From positions 11,968,001 through 12,028,000 of the forward strand of contig OX485809.1 of NCBI GenBank assembly GCA_950295325.1: 60,000 nt of DNA. Reading direction: 5' to 3'. Positions 37,101 through 48,534 of the stretch are shown here, in pieces; the stretch's first letter is position 1; every line of letters begins with the position of its first letter. The position numbers were made by a program, and so were the translations under genes. The notes under the pieces were generated by a model. That model did not search any database and was not told where the DNA came from. It worked only from the letters and a program-made list of their open reading frames with translations. The DNA is from Polytrichum commune (Eukaryota > Streptophyta > Polytrichopsida > Polytrichales > Polytrichaceae).

Positions 37101-38118
37101 CTCTCTATGACCATCCGTGGTTTGAATGTTCCTAACTCCAACAAGGCCATCATTGCCACCCAAGATTGTTTGCCTCGGGGAAAGGGATATTGTTTCACTT
37201 GCTACAACTACTTGTTGTGCAAATCTCATAGAATCTTGACTAGGCAATTGACAATTGGCAATTTTTTAATCACGGTTTTTAGCAGCCGTTCCACTTACCT
37301 AGAGACTACCAACTTGCATTCAAATTGTGACATCATTACTTACAAGGCTGCAAAAGGTAATCAATTATCCAATTTTGATAGTTACGCTACACTAACACAT
37401 GAAGTTAAGTTAAGGTACAAGTTCATATACAAGGCCACACTAGTAGGGCACATGGGTCCAAACCACATGAAAAAAAGAACACACTTTGAGAATCCCGATG
37501 ACCATAATCCAAAACAACATAATCTGTAGTTTTTAGGACCCATGGTTGTATCTAATCTAAAAAGTGTGTTGTATTTCAGTGTGGAGTGTACTCATGTTTT
37601 CTACTAGGGCCATTACACTCCATCTTGTTACATGGTTGTATTTGCGATTCCAAAATTACATGTAATGAAGGGTTCAAGGATATAAGCCGGGTAAGTTCTG
37701 TGGCACCTACCCAAGGAGGAGGGTTTCTATTGCAAAGCCTTGTAATGACTATTTATAACTAACCTAACTCTAGGGTTAGAGATTTTGTATTAATCTAGTG
37801 ACCCAAGTATGGAGACGATAAATCATAAATTTTTATAATGAAGCCCAACAATGCCATAAGTTAAGTTACATGTTGAGACATACAACCAAAACATCAAGAA
37901 TGTATTAAGAAAACCTGAAGACACTCGGAGGGGAGGCGGAGCTCCTCAAAAAGCATGCACCACCACGTTACATATACATATAGAAGGCCATCGTATAAAA
38001 AGGGGTTGGGTGCTCCATCATGTCAAGATCTCCTAGATGTTGGGATTTGCGAATCTACTTGTAATGAACGTTTGGGGCACAAGCCTGCAGAGCAATGAAT
38101 GGGGAGTATTGACTGCTA
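34125..38118. other. Unassigned region with one odd frame
   Basis: No element ends were confirmed. Small items: a telomere-like AGGGTTTAGGGTT near 34690, an inverted pair ACACATGTGGGAGATAT / ATATCTCCACATGTGT about 75 bp apart (34990 and 35082), C-runs at 35685-35697 and about 36271, and a frame at 37098-37529 whose start (IRGLNVPN) faintly recalls a LINE endonuclease but whose remainder does not. The frame at 35121-35465 is listed separately. Confidence 0.4.
35121..35465 (-). CDS. Unrecognised 114-residue open frame
   Basis: This minus-strand frame begins at an ATG (35465) and ends at a stop next to 35121. It encodes 114 residues with a balanced composition: a basic N-terminal third (several K/R around WGNCWQ), a central hydrophobic-aromatic segment (TAMAYLHWFKKQ) and an acidic C-terminal end (LDEVDANSLSEFI). 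The composition looks more protein-like than other frames in the neighbourhood. I do not recognise the family. Nothing in the flanks (34.1-36.5 kb) indicates an intact element. It may be a fragment of a host gene or of a mobile or viral-like sequence, or chance. Confidence 0.25.
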   Translation of the reverse strand: MPPKYGMLYIGRVQKIRVKVCTKWGNCWQPIDLMKRAVQNGNRETLFPTAMAYLHWFKKQPGLNKYKYVESGCVWVDVDAIISTVSLLYESTSKIYTLDEVDANSLSEFISNKK

Positions 38119-38437
38119 CACTAAATAGGATATTTTGTGTTTGATTATATTTAGTGTCTTTACCACCCTACCCTACTCAACACTAATTTTCAATTCCTTG
38201 ACAATTAGTGTTAGACATAAATGTGCTACTACTTTCCCTACTTCCACCTCCCTTATTATATATATTTTTCATATCCTTACTAACACTAAATTCAAACATG
38301 TAACTTCCACGTATTACCATAGTTGATATTTAGTGTTTGATTTTACATAAACTATTACTTACATTCACATGGTTATTGATATACAATATATGCGTTCATA
38401 TTTAGTGTATCAAACACTAAATATCCTATATTTAATG
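38119..38437. mobile_element. TA-flanked MITE (CACTAAATA ends)
   Basis: The 319-bp element has inverted ends CACTAAATAGGATATT... and ...AATATCCTATATTTAATG, flanked by TA at 38117-38118 and 38438-38439. About 28 bp of each end pair. The left 100 bp match the fragment at 1400-1497. No coding capacity. Confidence 0.8.
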
Positions 38438-38472
38438 TAATTACATATGAACATGTAACCAATTTGAGAAAT

Positions 38473-38642
38473 AACCAGTTGAAGTTCAAGAATTCAAGAA
38501 AATTACCGATCATTGCAGAGGAATCTATGGAAGATTTTGTAAACTTAATCAAGAAATTCTAAAAGATCACAACATGTAACCAATTGCACTTGCAAACACT
38601 AGGATTTCCACCGATTATGCCCAAAATCCTCCCTGGACACTG
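38473..38642 (+). repeat. Dispersed repeat, copy 2
   Basis: This copy matches 13695-13862 over about 170 bp (AACCAGTTGAAGTT to CCCTGGACACTG). It begins about 35 bp after the right end of the MITE at 38119-38437. Confidence 0.7.
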
Positions 38643-40112
38643 CTGCAAAGCTTTAATGACTCATGCGTAATGATCATCATCAGCTTATTATGTAGAAGGA
38701 TTTAGGCAAACTAACCCATACACTCGTTTCTATAAAGATAATGTATTTTGACAGTGACGCCTAAACCCTTGCCTCCAAGGAACCAGTATACGGGTTGGTT
38801 CGCCCCAGCATGTAGAAGCCCAGCAGCAACGAAACACCTTTCCGGCGATTCATAAAACCTCCCACAACACGTACCCGAATAGGTTGGATTAATTAAGATT
38901 GTGTTAAGAGATAGAGGGAGTTAAGGCATACTTAATTAGGGGGGGAGTAAGTAAGGGTGGGAGGGTGATTAATGTGTGATTAAGGAGCACGCCTGGGCTT
39001 GTGTGCCAAGCATCTTTGCCCACGCTGAATATTTGATGCATTGCAGGGACATCTTTACTTCGGCTCCTTTTATGTGGGAAGCTGCGCCTGGCAGGGAGAG
39101 TGGGTGAGCTAAGTATCTTTGCAGGCGTATTATCTTATGAATAAGCATGGGGCCAGGGTTAAGCTAAGCTAACCTAGACCCTCAGAAAAGGAGAGCCCAT
39201 TCCACCCCTGACACACTGACTATTAAGGTAAGCTACATGGGTCTTGAATGGTCACTTTTGTCCAACTAGCCCCACTTCTCTTTGGATATGATCCTCCTTA
39301 GTGCGAGGTAGTTAGCAAATCCAAATCAACGCCATAGCCACTTTCCTCATAGTATGTGAAGTTGATGTGAATATGATGTTCATTATCATCGCAGTGAAGA
39401 TTGTTACCTTTTACGTGGCGGTGTTTTGCGTCTTAGGGGTCCCGCCGAGGGGTCTCTCCGAGGTGTCTTCTTTCTTGGTTCTTAATGTTTGGGCGCTAGC
39501 TTGTTTGCCTTATGTCCCAAAAATAAATAAGTAAATAAATAAATAAAATCTTGTGTTCGACCCCCCCCCCCTCCCACACACACACACACACACACACAAA
39601 CACAAACACAGAGAGTTGTGTGGAGCAATGAACCAAGAATAGTTATCATATGAACCTTATGGCAAGACACCAGTGTCCCAAAATATACCGGTTAAACCCT
39701 AAAGCCCGTGTCGACGTAAAACATGGTTAGGTGAAGGCGATCAAAGCATCGTTGAGATTATCTCAACGTCATGTACACAAAATAATGTTCGAAGTTGGTC
39801 TCTATTTTTTATCACTTATAACCACAAAACCAATCATTAAGGAGGCTTTGGTTTATTTGGGATACTGGTGTCATGCTGTAAGGTTCATATTTTGGGCACA
39901 TAGTCAAATATGTTTTAGACAATTGTGTTTTTGATATCCATTTTTGGAGGCACACCTAACCGCATATATATATATAAAAATGAAAGACAAAAGGTCAAGA
40001 GGCTAATCCTAAATGCATAAAGAAGCAAGACAATGGTGATCAGTTGGGAGTTTTTACAAAGAAGCAAGTTCTTCAACTAACTTATTATTAGACCCATGAG
40101 CACTTTACATTA
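38643..40112. other. Unassigned stretch with microsatellites
   Basis: No gene was found. Near 39519-39546 there are AAATAAATAAGT repeats, and at 39559-39611 a C-run followed by CTCCC and about twelve CA repeats. The reading frames here are repeat-driven. Confidence 0.45.
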
Positions 40113-40831
40113 TGCCCCCTCCCCACCTGACTTTAGCAAAGAACCAAAGTTTTGCCGAAAAACTAGGTAAAGCTCCTTCGGTTATAGTGGAGGCATCCGG
40201 CTATCCCAATGCACCTACGAGAACTTGCTCTGGAGATTTTCAAGTAGGTTTTAGTTAAGTACACAAAATATGATATTTAGTGTGACAACTGTTTGAAGTT
40301 ACATGTTCCTATATATTTTTACTATCAATGTACTTTTCTACCAAGTAAATGTGTTAATGTTCTATAATGTCCACATAACCAATTCAACCATGGTTGGTAA
40401 AATATGAGATGCACAGTAGACAACTATAGCATTGCATAATTTTAAATAGTAAGTCACACTAAATATCACATTTTGTGTAGCTTTCACACATGTTCATTGT
40501 TTTATTTACCATGAATGTTGGATAGTTTTTGTCCCATCCCCAAATGCCTTACTACTCATCTATCTTACCATTGGTTTTCGTTAACGAAGCTCCTTATGCT
40601 CTCATAGCTAAGACTAAAAGCAACCAATCACAAGGGCAAGAGACGACACTTTAAAAGTTCCTACATTCTTGCCTCATGTCTAGGTACCGATGGGAGGGTC
40701 GGTGCTTGATGCTTGGAACCATGCCATATCATTTGCCAACTAGGCTCGGGACTAGATAATGTCGATGGTGTGAAGGCTTTGTTTTTTGAACCAACTTTTA
40801 GGCTTAGCTAAAGTCAGGTGGGGAGGGGGCA
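40113..40831. mobile_element. TIR element with TTA target duplication
   Basis: The ends are TGCCCCCTCCCCACCTGACT and its exact inverse, continuing through TTAGC and then imperfectly for about 20 bp. A TTA triplet flanks both sides (40110-40112 and 40832-40834). The 3-bp TTA duplication suggests PIF/Harbinger, although the TIR start is atypical. It has no coding capacity. A TA-flanked MITE (40262-40477) is nested inside. Confidence 0.75.
40262..40477. mobile_element. TA-flanked MITE (CACAAAATA ends), nested
   Basis: The 216-bp element has ends CACAAAATATGATATTTAGT and the inverse of CACAAAATGTGATATTTAGT, flanked by TA (40260-40261 and 40478-40479). Inner stretches (GTGAC...AAGTTACATG) match the MITE at 13094-13318. 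It inserted into the TTA-flanked element at 40113-40831. Confidence 0.82.
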
Positions 40832-40930
40832 TTAGAGAGGTTGAGAGCATGAAGATTAACACTTTGTATCTTCGATATTTTGAATTTTCGAAGTTAATTA
40901 TAGAGTGAGATTTGCAAGTTTGATTTATAA

Positions 40931-41357
40931 GGGCATCCCCAGGAGAGATAGTAAGCAACCCGCCAAAAATAATATATTATATGGTGTTTAGGGTGTTTGG
41001 GGAGCCCTCCATCTTGGGCGGGGCCGCTCATCTTGAGTCAGAGCCCACCAAAGCCTAGGCATACCCCCGGTATAATTAGGAAGCAATCAATAAGACAACG
41101 ACACCTATTATCTGACATGGGATAAAGTAGGATATCGGAGTATCTGATATTAAAGTAATCTCTTGGCGGGCCGGAGGAGGGCCGCCATATGAACCATTTA
41201 TGGCGTTGGAAGGCCTTTACTATACCCGGGCCGCTTCTAAATTATGCCGGACCGGACATTGGTGGGGTTCAATTTATGCCGGTACCGCCACCTAAGAACC
41301 CGGGATGCCCCATTTTTGGCGTTGGCATGCCCTATGGCGAGGCTGCTGGGGACGCCC
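40931..41357. mobile_element. PIF/Harbinger-like MITE (GGGCATCCCCAG ends)
   Basis: The ends are GGGCATCCCCAG and CTGGGGACGCCC, flanked by TAA (40928-40930 and 41358-41360). This is the Tourist-type arrangement of a GGGC terminus with a TAA duplication. The 427-bp body is GC-richer than its surroundings and includes several GCCGG/CCGGC blocks. No coding capacity. Confidence 0.85.
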
Positions 41358-41360
41358 TAA

Positions 41361-42588
41361 GACATTGAAGTAAATTTGTTAACACATCGTTAAAGATCAC
41401 ACTAGTTTGTGTCATGATGCTAAGGTGTTTCTTTTTTCTTTTTTTTTGGGGGGGGGGGTTGGTTCCCTTGTTATTGGTGTCTAGAGTTTATTTTTATGTG
41501 GTAGGGTGGCAAGCTTGAGGGGTCCACTTCCTCCAAGTGGACTTGTCTTTTTGACATCTTAATTCATCCTTGGCATCACCTCATGTCTCAAAGATAATGA
41601 AACCGAAGATCATATTAAGACTGTTGGACCTTCTATATAAGGCCATGAGCTTTTGTGCGGGCATTTTCAAAGCGCTAAATTATGAAAGTTCAAAAATGGA
41701 GATTGCATTGATTTGTGTGAATATTTGGTAGACTTGATTATTCTATGAAAATTTATGACATATTTTAAGGTGTACAGAAGAATATGATCATATATATAAT
41801 TGGTTTTGTAACTTTGTCACGTCACTCATCAAAAATGTTGTTTTGTTTCTAACTTTTCAATCATTTATACATCATCATCTCGTTGATAAAATGTGTCAAA
41901 TTTGAAACAAAAAGGAATCAGACAATTAGCATTTCTTGTGAGATATTCAAGCTTAATTCTTTGAAAAAGAATATCTAGAGGATGTCAACTTTTTACTCTC
42001 TTTTTGTGTAGATAATAATTTCAACAATTCTTCTTTGAGGAGAGACCATTTGAGGATTGGGAGGCAAGAGTTTCAGCAAACCCGTGGGGAAAATGATTCG
42101 CATGGTTTTACCTAGCTAAAAATATTTTGCCAATGCGTTGTGAAACACAACACAGTACATGTGGATGTTTCATCGTATGCAAATGTATCTCTCATCCATC
42201 CAACATTACCCCCTATAGGTTTGTGATTGACTCATCTCAAATGACTTCTAATAAGGTAGATGAGGCTAATGTGGACACCTCTAGCTTCGTGGAATCATTT
42301 AGCCGATGGATTTGACATGAGAAGCTAGAGCATATTAGCAATTGCAAATGAGAACCATAGAATTTAAAATCGTTGAAATCAAAGTTGAGGAAGGTGTTAA
42401 TCTAGGCTTGAGAATAAATGATTCTTTAATTCCCAATATGGTGTTACAAAAGGGAACTCTCTTATCATTTAATTTTGTGTAAGTGGATGACATCCTTAGT
42501 AGATTCTACATGGGTTAGTTGCCAATGAAAACCAAATTGAATGGCATGTCCCAAAGTGGTCACATTTGATATAAATTACCCGGATTGG
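41361..42588. other. Unassigned stretch
   Basis: No gene or element end was found up to the poly-T run that marks the 3' end of the minus-strand LINE. A T-run followed by ten G lies near 41440-41457. Confidence 0.4.
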
Positions 42589-42841
42589 TTTTTTGTTTTT
42601 TTTTTTGTGGTAGAGACAGAGGGCCAACCCAACCAACGCCAAAAATTGAAATCACAAGAAAAACCGCACCCATCACCAAGGGGAGGCGGGACACCGCCAC
42701 GTAAACGGAACCAAGAACCGAACCCCACCACGGACAATCCCCCAACCCCACCAACCCCACCAAACCAAGGAACCTCCCCCAACCCACTTGCCAAGGACAT
42801 CCCCAAGCCACTCCCCGACCCAAAGACGGGGCTAACACAAC

Positions 42842-45800
42842 CTACCCTCTATGTCTTTTCCAATTCCACTCAATATGTAAGTTCCTTCTCCTACATAAAA
42901 CACTCCTAGCTCCCCAAGACTTGTCGAAACCTTGAAGCAAAGCCGCTGCTGAAAAGCTACTAATCTCGATGTGTTCAAGGACCCGGCTCCACGCCATCTT
43001 GGCATAAATGATAAGGTCATCCCAAATTCTTTGTTTAACTCTTGACACATGCCATTGTTCTTGGTTGAACACTATCATTTCGTTCGATCCAAATGGTCCA
43101 TAGTGTGATCCCTCTAAGGAGGTGCTAGACTTTAATCATTTTGCCATAGCGTTTAGGAATTCTTTCCCCAAACAAGGCTTGTTTCCAATTGAAGCAATCG
43201 TGAACAAGGCTTGTTTCCAATTGGCTCGATTCTTACCCCACATAGCTCGTGCATGATGAACGTGGCCCATCTCCACGACCTTCGAGCTTGAATGCAATCC
43301 CAAAATTTATGTTTGATCGATTCGCTGGTATTAGGTAGGCAGAATACGCATTGTTTGGAAATATATGCTGGAGCATTGCGGGCCCTCCACTCGTTGACGG
43401 CAACTGCCTTGTGCCAAATTGACTAGATGAATGCCGCTTCTTTTCCAAATCGCAGTGGGTCCCAAACTTGCGACCAATAAAACCTATAATTTCTAGGGAG
43501 GTAACCCTGCCATTTCTCAGCCGCACGGGTGGTGCCCGGGTTTCTGTTAATGATGTAATCACGTCCGTTTTTTGGTAGTATAGTCCAGAAAGTGACCTCC
43601 ATCAATCCACTGCCACCTGTCCGGATCCCATCCTAGTGTAGCCAGTTTGCCATAGAAAAAGATGATATTTTCTTGTTCACCTTCTTTTTTCGGACCCCTA
43701 TTGGTGTGGACAACCTTAACCTTGTGGAAATATCCTTCTATCTCTCCAAGGGGCCTTTCCCATACTCTAAGACATCTAGAATAAGTGCCTACCGTATAGC
43801 ATTGCATAGGGAATGGAAGGGTAGCATTGTGCCACTGTAGGCATTCTGGTGTGAAACCTTCTTCACATTGGAAGACACAAACCGGGTCTTCTACGTCCTT
43901 CGTATAGAATCCTAGCCATTATCCGGGGTATGCAGTGTCCTCATCCTCCTCTAGGAGATTACACCATTGTTCAGAGACCTTGCTTGTCAATTCTACCCAA
44001 TCGTCTGTTTCCGAGTTCCTAAGTCGAAATTTCTCCTGCGTTTTTTCCCAAGTGTAAAATTTTTGTTGGTTGCTATCCCATATGCCGTCAACACATCTAA
44101 TCCCTTTGCGGTAAAGAGTGATTCCTTTATGATAGGCAAATCCTTTGTTGAGAAGTTCCACACCCTCCGACCACCAGATGTTTGAGTGAAGTAATTCCAT
44201 TCGTGTGCGTGGTGGAATTTGGTACAACCCCTTGACCATAATTTTCCATGCCTTATTGATATGTCCCCAAAATTTGGATCCCGGGAATCCTTGATATTTT
44301 TTGTTGGTAAACCAGTCCAAACACCCCCCCCCCCCAATTATTTCCTCTTAGTGGGTTATACCTTGCTAGCCTGTATTGGAGCATGAGTTGGAGATTGGAC
44401 TCACCTGGCTCCATAGCCTTAGCAATCCATTTACACAAATGACTTGTCTTGGTTGCCTCGGGGTCAACAAATCCGTATTTTTTCTTAAGGCAACATTCCC
44501 CCCAGCTAACTCTCGTACGGGTAAGTTGCTCATTTCCTGACCAAAGGTAGTTGCGGATTGCTCCTCTGCTTTTATTCAAAATCTTGTTGGACCCTTCCCA
44601 TACCGTGATGAAAAACCAAAGGGAAGAGAGTAACACTTGATTGCATATTACCGCTCTTCCAACAAGTGAAAGTTTTATTGTACTCCAATAATCAAGTTTT
44701 TTGCTAATTTTCCGATAGAGGAAATTGTCAACGTCATGTGTGTTGAGGTTTAGCCCAAATGGGGTGCCTTGAAGTTTAGACAAGTCTCCCTCTTCCGCCC
44801 ACTGCAAGTTGTACCCATTCAACCATTCAGGTTTGTGAGTAAATTTGTCAAACCAGAATGCACTTGACTTTTCCCAAATAATTTCCATACATGATGCTGC
44901 ACTAAACACCTTTAGGAGGCGAACTAATTCGTCCACGTATTTCTTTTCTCATCTTACCATAAATGAGGAATAGTCGGCACACTGTGAGATGCTCCGTTGT
45001 TTTTTCCCTCTTGGTAATGTAATTCCCTTCAGCCTACCCTCAGCCACTGCCTTCTTAATGATGTGTGTAAGTACCTCTCCTACTAAGAGGAAGAAATATG
45101 GCGCAATTGGGCATCCTTGTCTCACCCTTCTTTCTATCTTAAAAATGCTCCCTGGATTCCCGCTCAAGTTTACCACGGCCGATGCGTTTCCAAATAATAA
45201 TTTGACCCATTGGATGAATATATTATTAGTATTCATCTTCTGCATAGTGCAAAACAAGAATTGCCACGAAACTTTATCATATGCCTTGGAAAAATCCAAC
45301 TCCAGAAAAACCGTTGGTTGTATGGAGGTTTTAGTCCAATGTAAGGTTTCTTGGGCTAAGACAATATTGTCTAGAATGAACCGCAGAGGGAGGAATGTTG
45401 TCTACTCTGGGCAAATGACATCCCGAAGGATAGGTTGAAGCCGAAGTTTCAAGGTTTTGGCAGAAATCTTGTAACTATTAGTTAAAAGAGTGATGGGTCT
45501 CCAGTAATTAAGGTCTTTAGAGTCACCTCCCTTTGGGATAAGGATGGTAAGCCCCCTTGTGACCCCCTCATGTAAGGCTCCTTCTTCCATACCTTTAAGT
45601 AGCATTTGGTGGAAATCACTCCCTATTGTTGACCATAGATTCTGGAAAAACTCTATAAGTACCCCATCATATCCAGGTGTTTTTCCTTTCGCCATTGAGG
45701 ATACTGCAGCTGATAATTCCTTCTCCATAATGTCCTTTGACAATGTTCCATTCATGTCACAGGTTAAGGTAGTTGGAAGGCCTTCAAGTACTTCATTCAT

Positions 45801-47108
45801 AGCCTCCTTAGATATTCGTTGGTGTTTATAAAGATTTTTATAAAAATCCAAGCAAATTTTCTCAAGATCCTCTTTCTTTGTAAAACTCCTCCCCTAGTTA
45901 TCCTTGAGTTCTAAGATGATGGCCTGCGCATTCCTTTGTCTAACCGACTTGAAGAATTCACCATAGCATTTATCTCCTACTTTTTGCCATTTCACCCTTG
46001 CCCTTGTTGTTGCTCCTCTCGCTTTCCTAATTTCTATTCCTTCAATGATGTTTTTATATTTGTTAACCTCCCCTTGTTTATCCATGTCATAAATGTCCTC
46101 ATGTAACTTGGCTGTGGCAGTTTCTGGGTTTGCTCTAGCATATAGTTCTTCTCTCTTATTCTCCTTAGCCATTTGCTTGCTAAAATATCTAAAATATCTA
46201 GTGATATGTCTAAGTTTTGAAAAGAATGTTGCATCCTCAAGCAAACTTTCCCATATTTCTCTAAGTTTGGTTGTCATCTCTCCTTTGAGGTATGCGACAT
46301 TCCACTTAAATGCCGAATTTCTTACCTCCTTGCTTCCAATATGGAGTTCTATTTGCATTGGGACATGGTCGGAGCCTATGGGGTAATTTATGAATGAAGT
46401 ATGCTTTGTGATTAATTCCTAGGGCACTTTTCTCCGGTGTGTAAAATCTATTTAGTCTGGCAAGTCGTCTTGCTTGACCTGCCTATCCATTATTTCATGA
46501 AAACCTTGGACCCCCTTGGTGTATGAATATGTCTTTAACTTGGAAGACATTGAGCAATCCATTCTATGTGAACCTTTCCAAGTCGCTAATGCCTCTACCG
46601 CAATCATTAAATTTATCTTGTGGTCTCTCAGTCATGTTGAAGTCTCCCCCCACAATCCATTCACAATCTTTAGGTAGACCATCTACCATAATGTGCCACA
46701 GGTGTCGTCTATCCGTATGAATGTTAGGGGGGTATATGCATGCAATATCCAAGTTGCCTCCTTCTACCCCCTCAAGTTTGATTCATACTACTATGTCCTC
46801 ATAGAGTGCACCATGGTCCGTGACTAACCTTGCATATTTATGAGCTAGTAGAATTCCTACCCCCCTTTACCTGCGGCGTTTGGGTTAATCCAACTTCTCT
46901 CACCTAGTGCGGCTTCCAGGATCCAGCTTGCACATCCTGTCATTAGTCTATTTCCTAGATTTTCCATGGATTTACCTCATAGCTTATGCTCTTGGATCAT
47001 GACAATATCAGCCTTAGGTGTTAAAGCCATGATGAAACACCGTTCTTTGGAGATGCTTTCCGGGTCATTTAACCCTATGATGTTATGTGTTATAATATTC
47101 CACTTCAT
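42842..47108 (-). pseudogene. LINE ORF2 pseudogene (APE endonuclease, reverse transcriptase, zf-RVT)
   Basis: Start ATG at 47108 (MKWNIITHNI), with an endonuclease region containing IVMIQEHKL (about 47010) and GGDFNM (about 46650). A linker follows (46358-45894) with a VKWQKVGDKC phrase. RT motifs come next: TPGYDGV and NYWRPITLL (45851-45402), MDFSKAYDKVSW (45299), RQGCPIAPYF (about 45120). The active-site box reads QCADYSSF (about 44985-44960) where YxDD is expected, so both the Tyr and the second Asp are lost. The C-terminal part keeps a zf-RVT knuckle QCVFC...H....C (about 43353-43290), with a stop upstream of it. The frame changes several times. It is clearly dead. Confidence 0.88.
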
Positions 47109-47143
47109 GGTGTATACAAGTGATAGACCTCTATCCACCTAAC

Positions 47144-48529
47144 CTAGCTCCCTAATGGGGATTTACTCCTACCCTCCCAGGTTCTACCTTGCCTAGGGGT
47201 AAACACATGGTTACCTAAAGCCATTAGGCTAGCTGCACCGGTGCGGATAGGTGTATTACCTTGTTGGATGTCTTGGTTCTCCCTTTGTATATTACCCATT
47301 GTCTCATGTGATGGGGTAGGACTATCCAACCCTATGCTTGCTAATATTTCCTCATAGACCTTGCCATTGCCATTTAATTGAATGAGCTGAGTCTCAAGAA
47401 TTGCCTCCGTAGGTGCCGAGCCGGCAATGGGAGGTATGTGTCTACTTTCTATGTGACCATTTCTATGTGTCTACTTTCTTCCGTGTCCATTTCATTGTTT
47501 GAGAGCCCGTTATCATGCTCGTAAAGCCGTTGGGCCTTCCCTCCTCTTCCATGTTTATCTACTAGATTAGTTCCTTTGGGTATGGGGGAGTTGTGCCTGC
47601 CGTGCCTGCCCCTTCGGTCTCCCAGGCTAGCCGGTCCCACTCCCACACTCTGGCCTCCGGGGTCTGCCTCTCTTGTAGGCTGAGCTGGGCGGCCATCTAG
47701 CTCCACTTCGCCCTCAACGCTCACAGCTGGAGCTTCGCTCTAGTTGCATTTTTTGTGGCTTGGCCCACCCGGGCCTCTTCGGCGCCCGCCTCCTCTGGCC
47801 TCCGGCACTAACTGTCCGGCGTCCTTGTTTTGTATGTCGCTCCTCTGCTTTGAAACGCCACCCACTTCTAACTCGCACCTGTCTCCACACCTCTCCTAGC
47901 CGGATTCTTCCTCCTCCTCTCCCCCAGAGGAGGTTTCACTTTCTTCATCGGTCTCAATTGCCGCTAAGTTCCTTTTTTGCCATGCTTGCTTTGTTGGAGA
48001 CCAATGCATGGTGGTTTCCAAGGCCGAGTGTTCTCCCCCCCCCCCCCGTTTTCGCCACTCGTCCCCGACGTCCCATATTTCGGTTTGTCTGTTCTTATTT
48101 GTAGAGTGCCTCTTGTGGTACTATCGCCAGGTGAATCATGTGTTCTTCTCGGTTCCTCTCCTAGTTTCCCTTCCCTTGTTTTGTTTACTTCCGTGTCTTT
48201 GGTAACAGGCAAAGTGGTCGTCATGTTGTTAATACCGCTTGCCTTCTCCTGTTTCTGCAGCTTGCCTACCTCGTCGTGTCCTAATTCTCCAGTTGCCCTT
48301 TCCTCTTCCCCTCGTTGCATGTCATTATGGTTCGATTCATTCTCTCCAGCTTCCTACTGCTTCTATCTCATGGGTGTCTCAGAGTGCCGGGTGTGTTGGC
48401 CCTCTTCGTTCATAGTTGTGTTGCCATCTTCTCGTTCAACTGTTGTTCGGGTATCGGCTGCTCTGGTTGTAGCCCCCCCCTTTTGCATTGCATGTTGGGT
48501 CTGTGGTGGCGAGCTCACTTTGCTGTTGC
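47144..48529 (-). pseudogene. LINE ORF1, 3' part
   Basis: This is a hydrophilic, Gly/Arg/Thr-rich region read in several minus-strand pieces (48551-48363, 48320-47964, 47724-47449, 47329-47144). It ends at a stop about 35 bp before ORF2. Low-complexity charged tails after the zinc knuckle are usual in plant L1 ORF1. It directly continues the N-terminal part at 54171-55344 once unit C is set aside. Runs of eight or more C/G at 48036 and 48473 shift the frame. The plus-strand frame at 47977-48570 is its shadow. Confidence 0.6.
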
Positions 48530-48534
48530 CCCGG
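48530..48534 (+). repeat. Target-site duplication of unit C (left copy)
   Basis: The 5-bp string cccgg sits immediately before the TGTGAGCCC head of unit C and is repeated at 54166-54170 immediately after its GGCCTCACA tail. The pair sits within LINE ORF1. Confidence 0.9.

Noticed and set aside
37098-37529. 143-codon frame starting with an IRGLNVPN phrase, like a LINE endonuclease start
   Set aside because: The following residues do not continue any endonuclease motif (no QEHK or GGDFN); resemblance too short.
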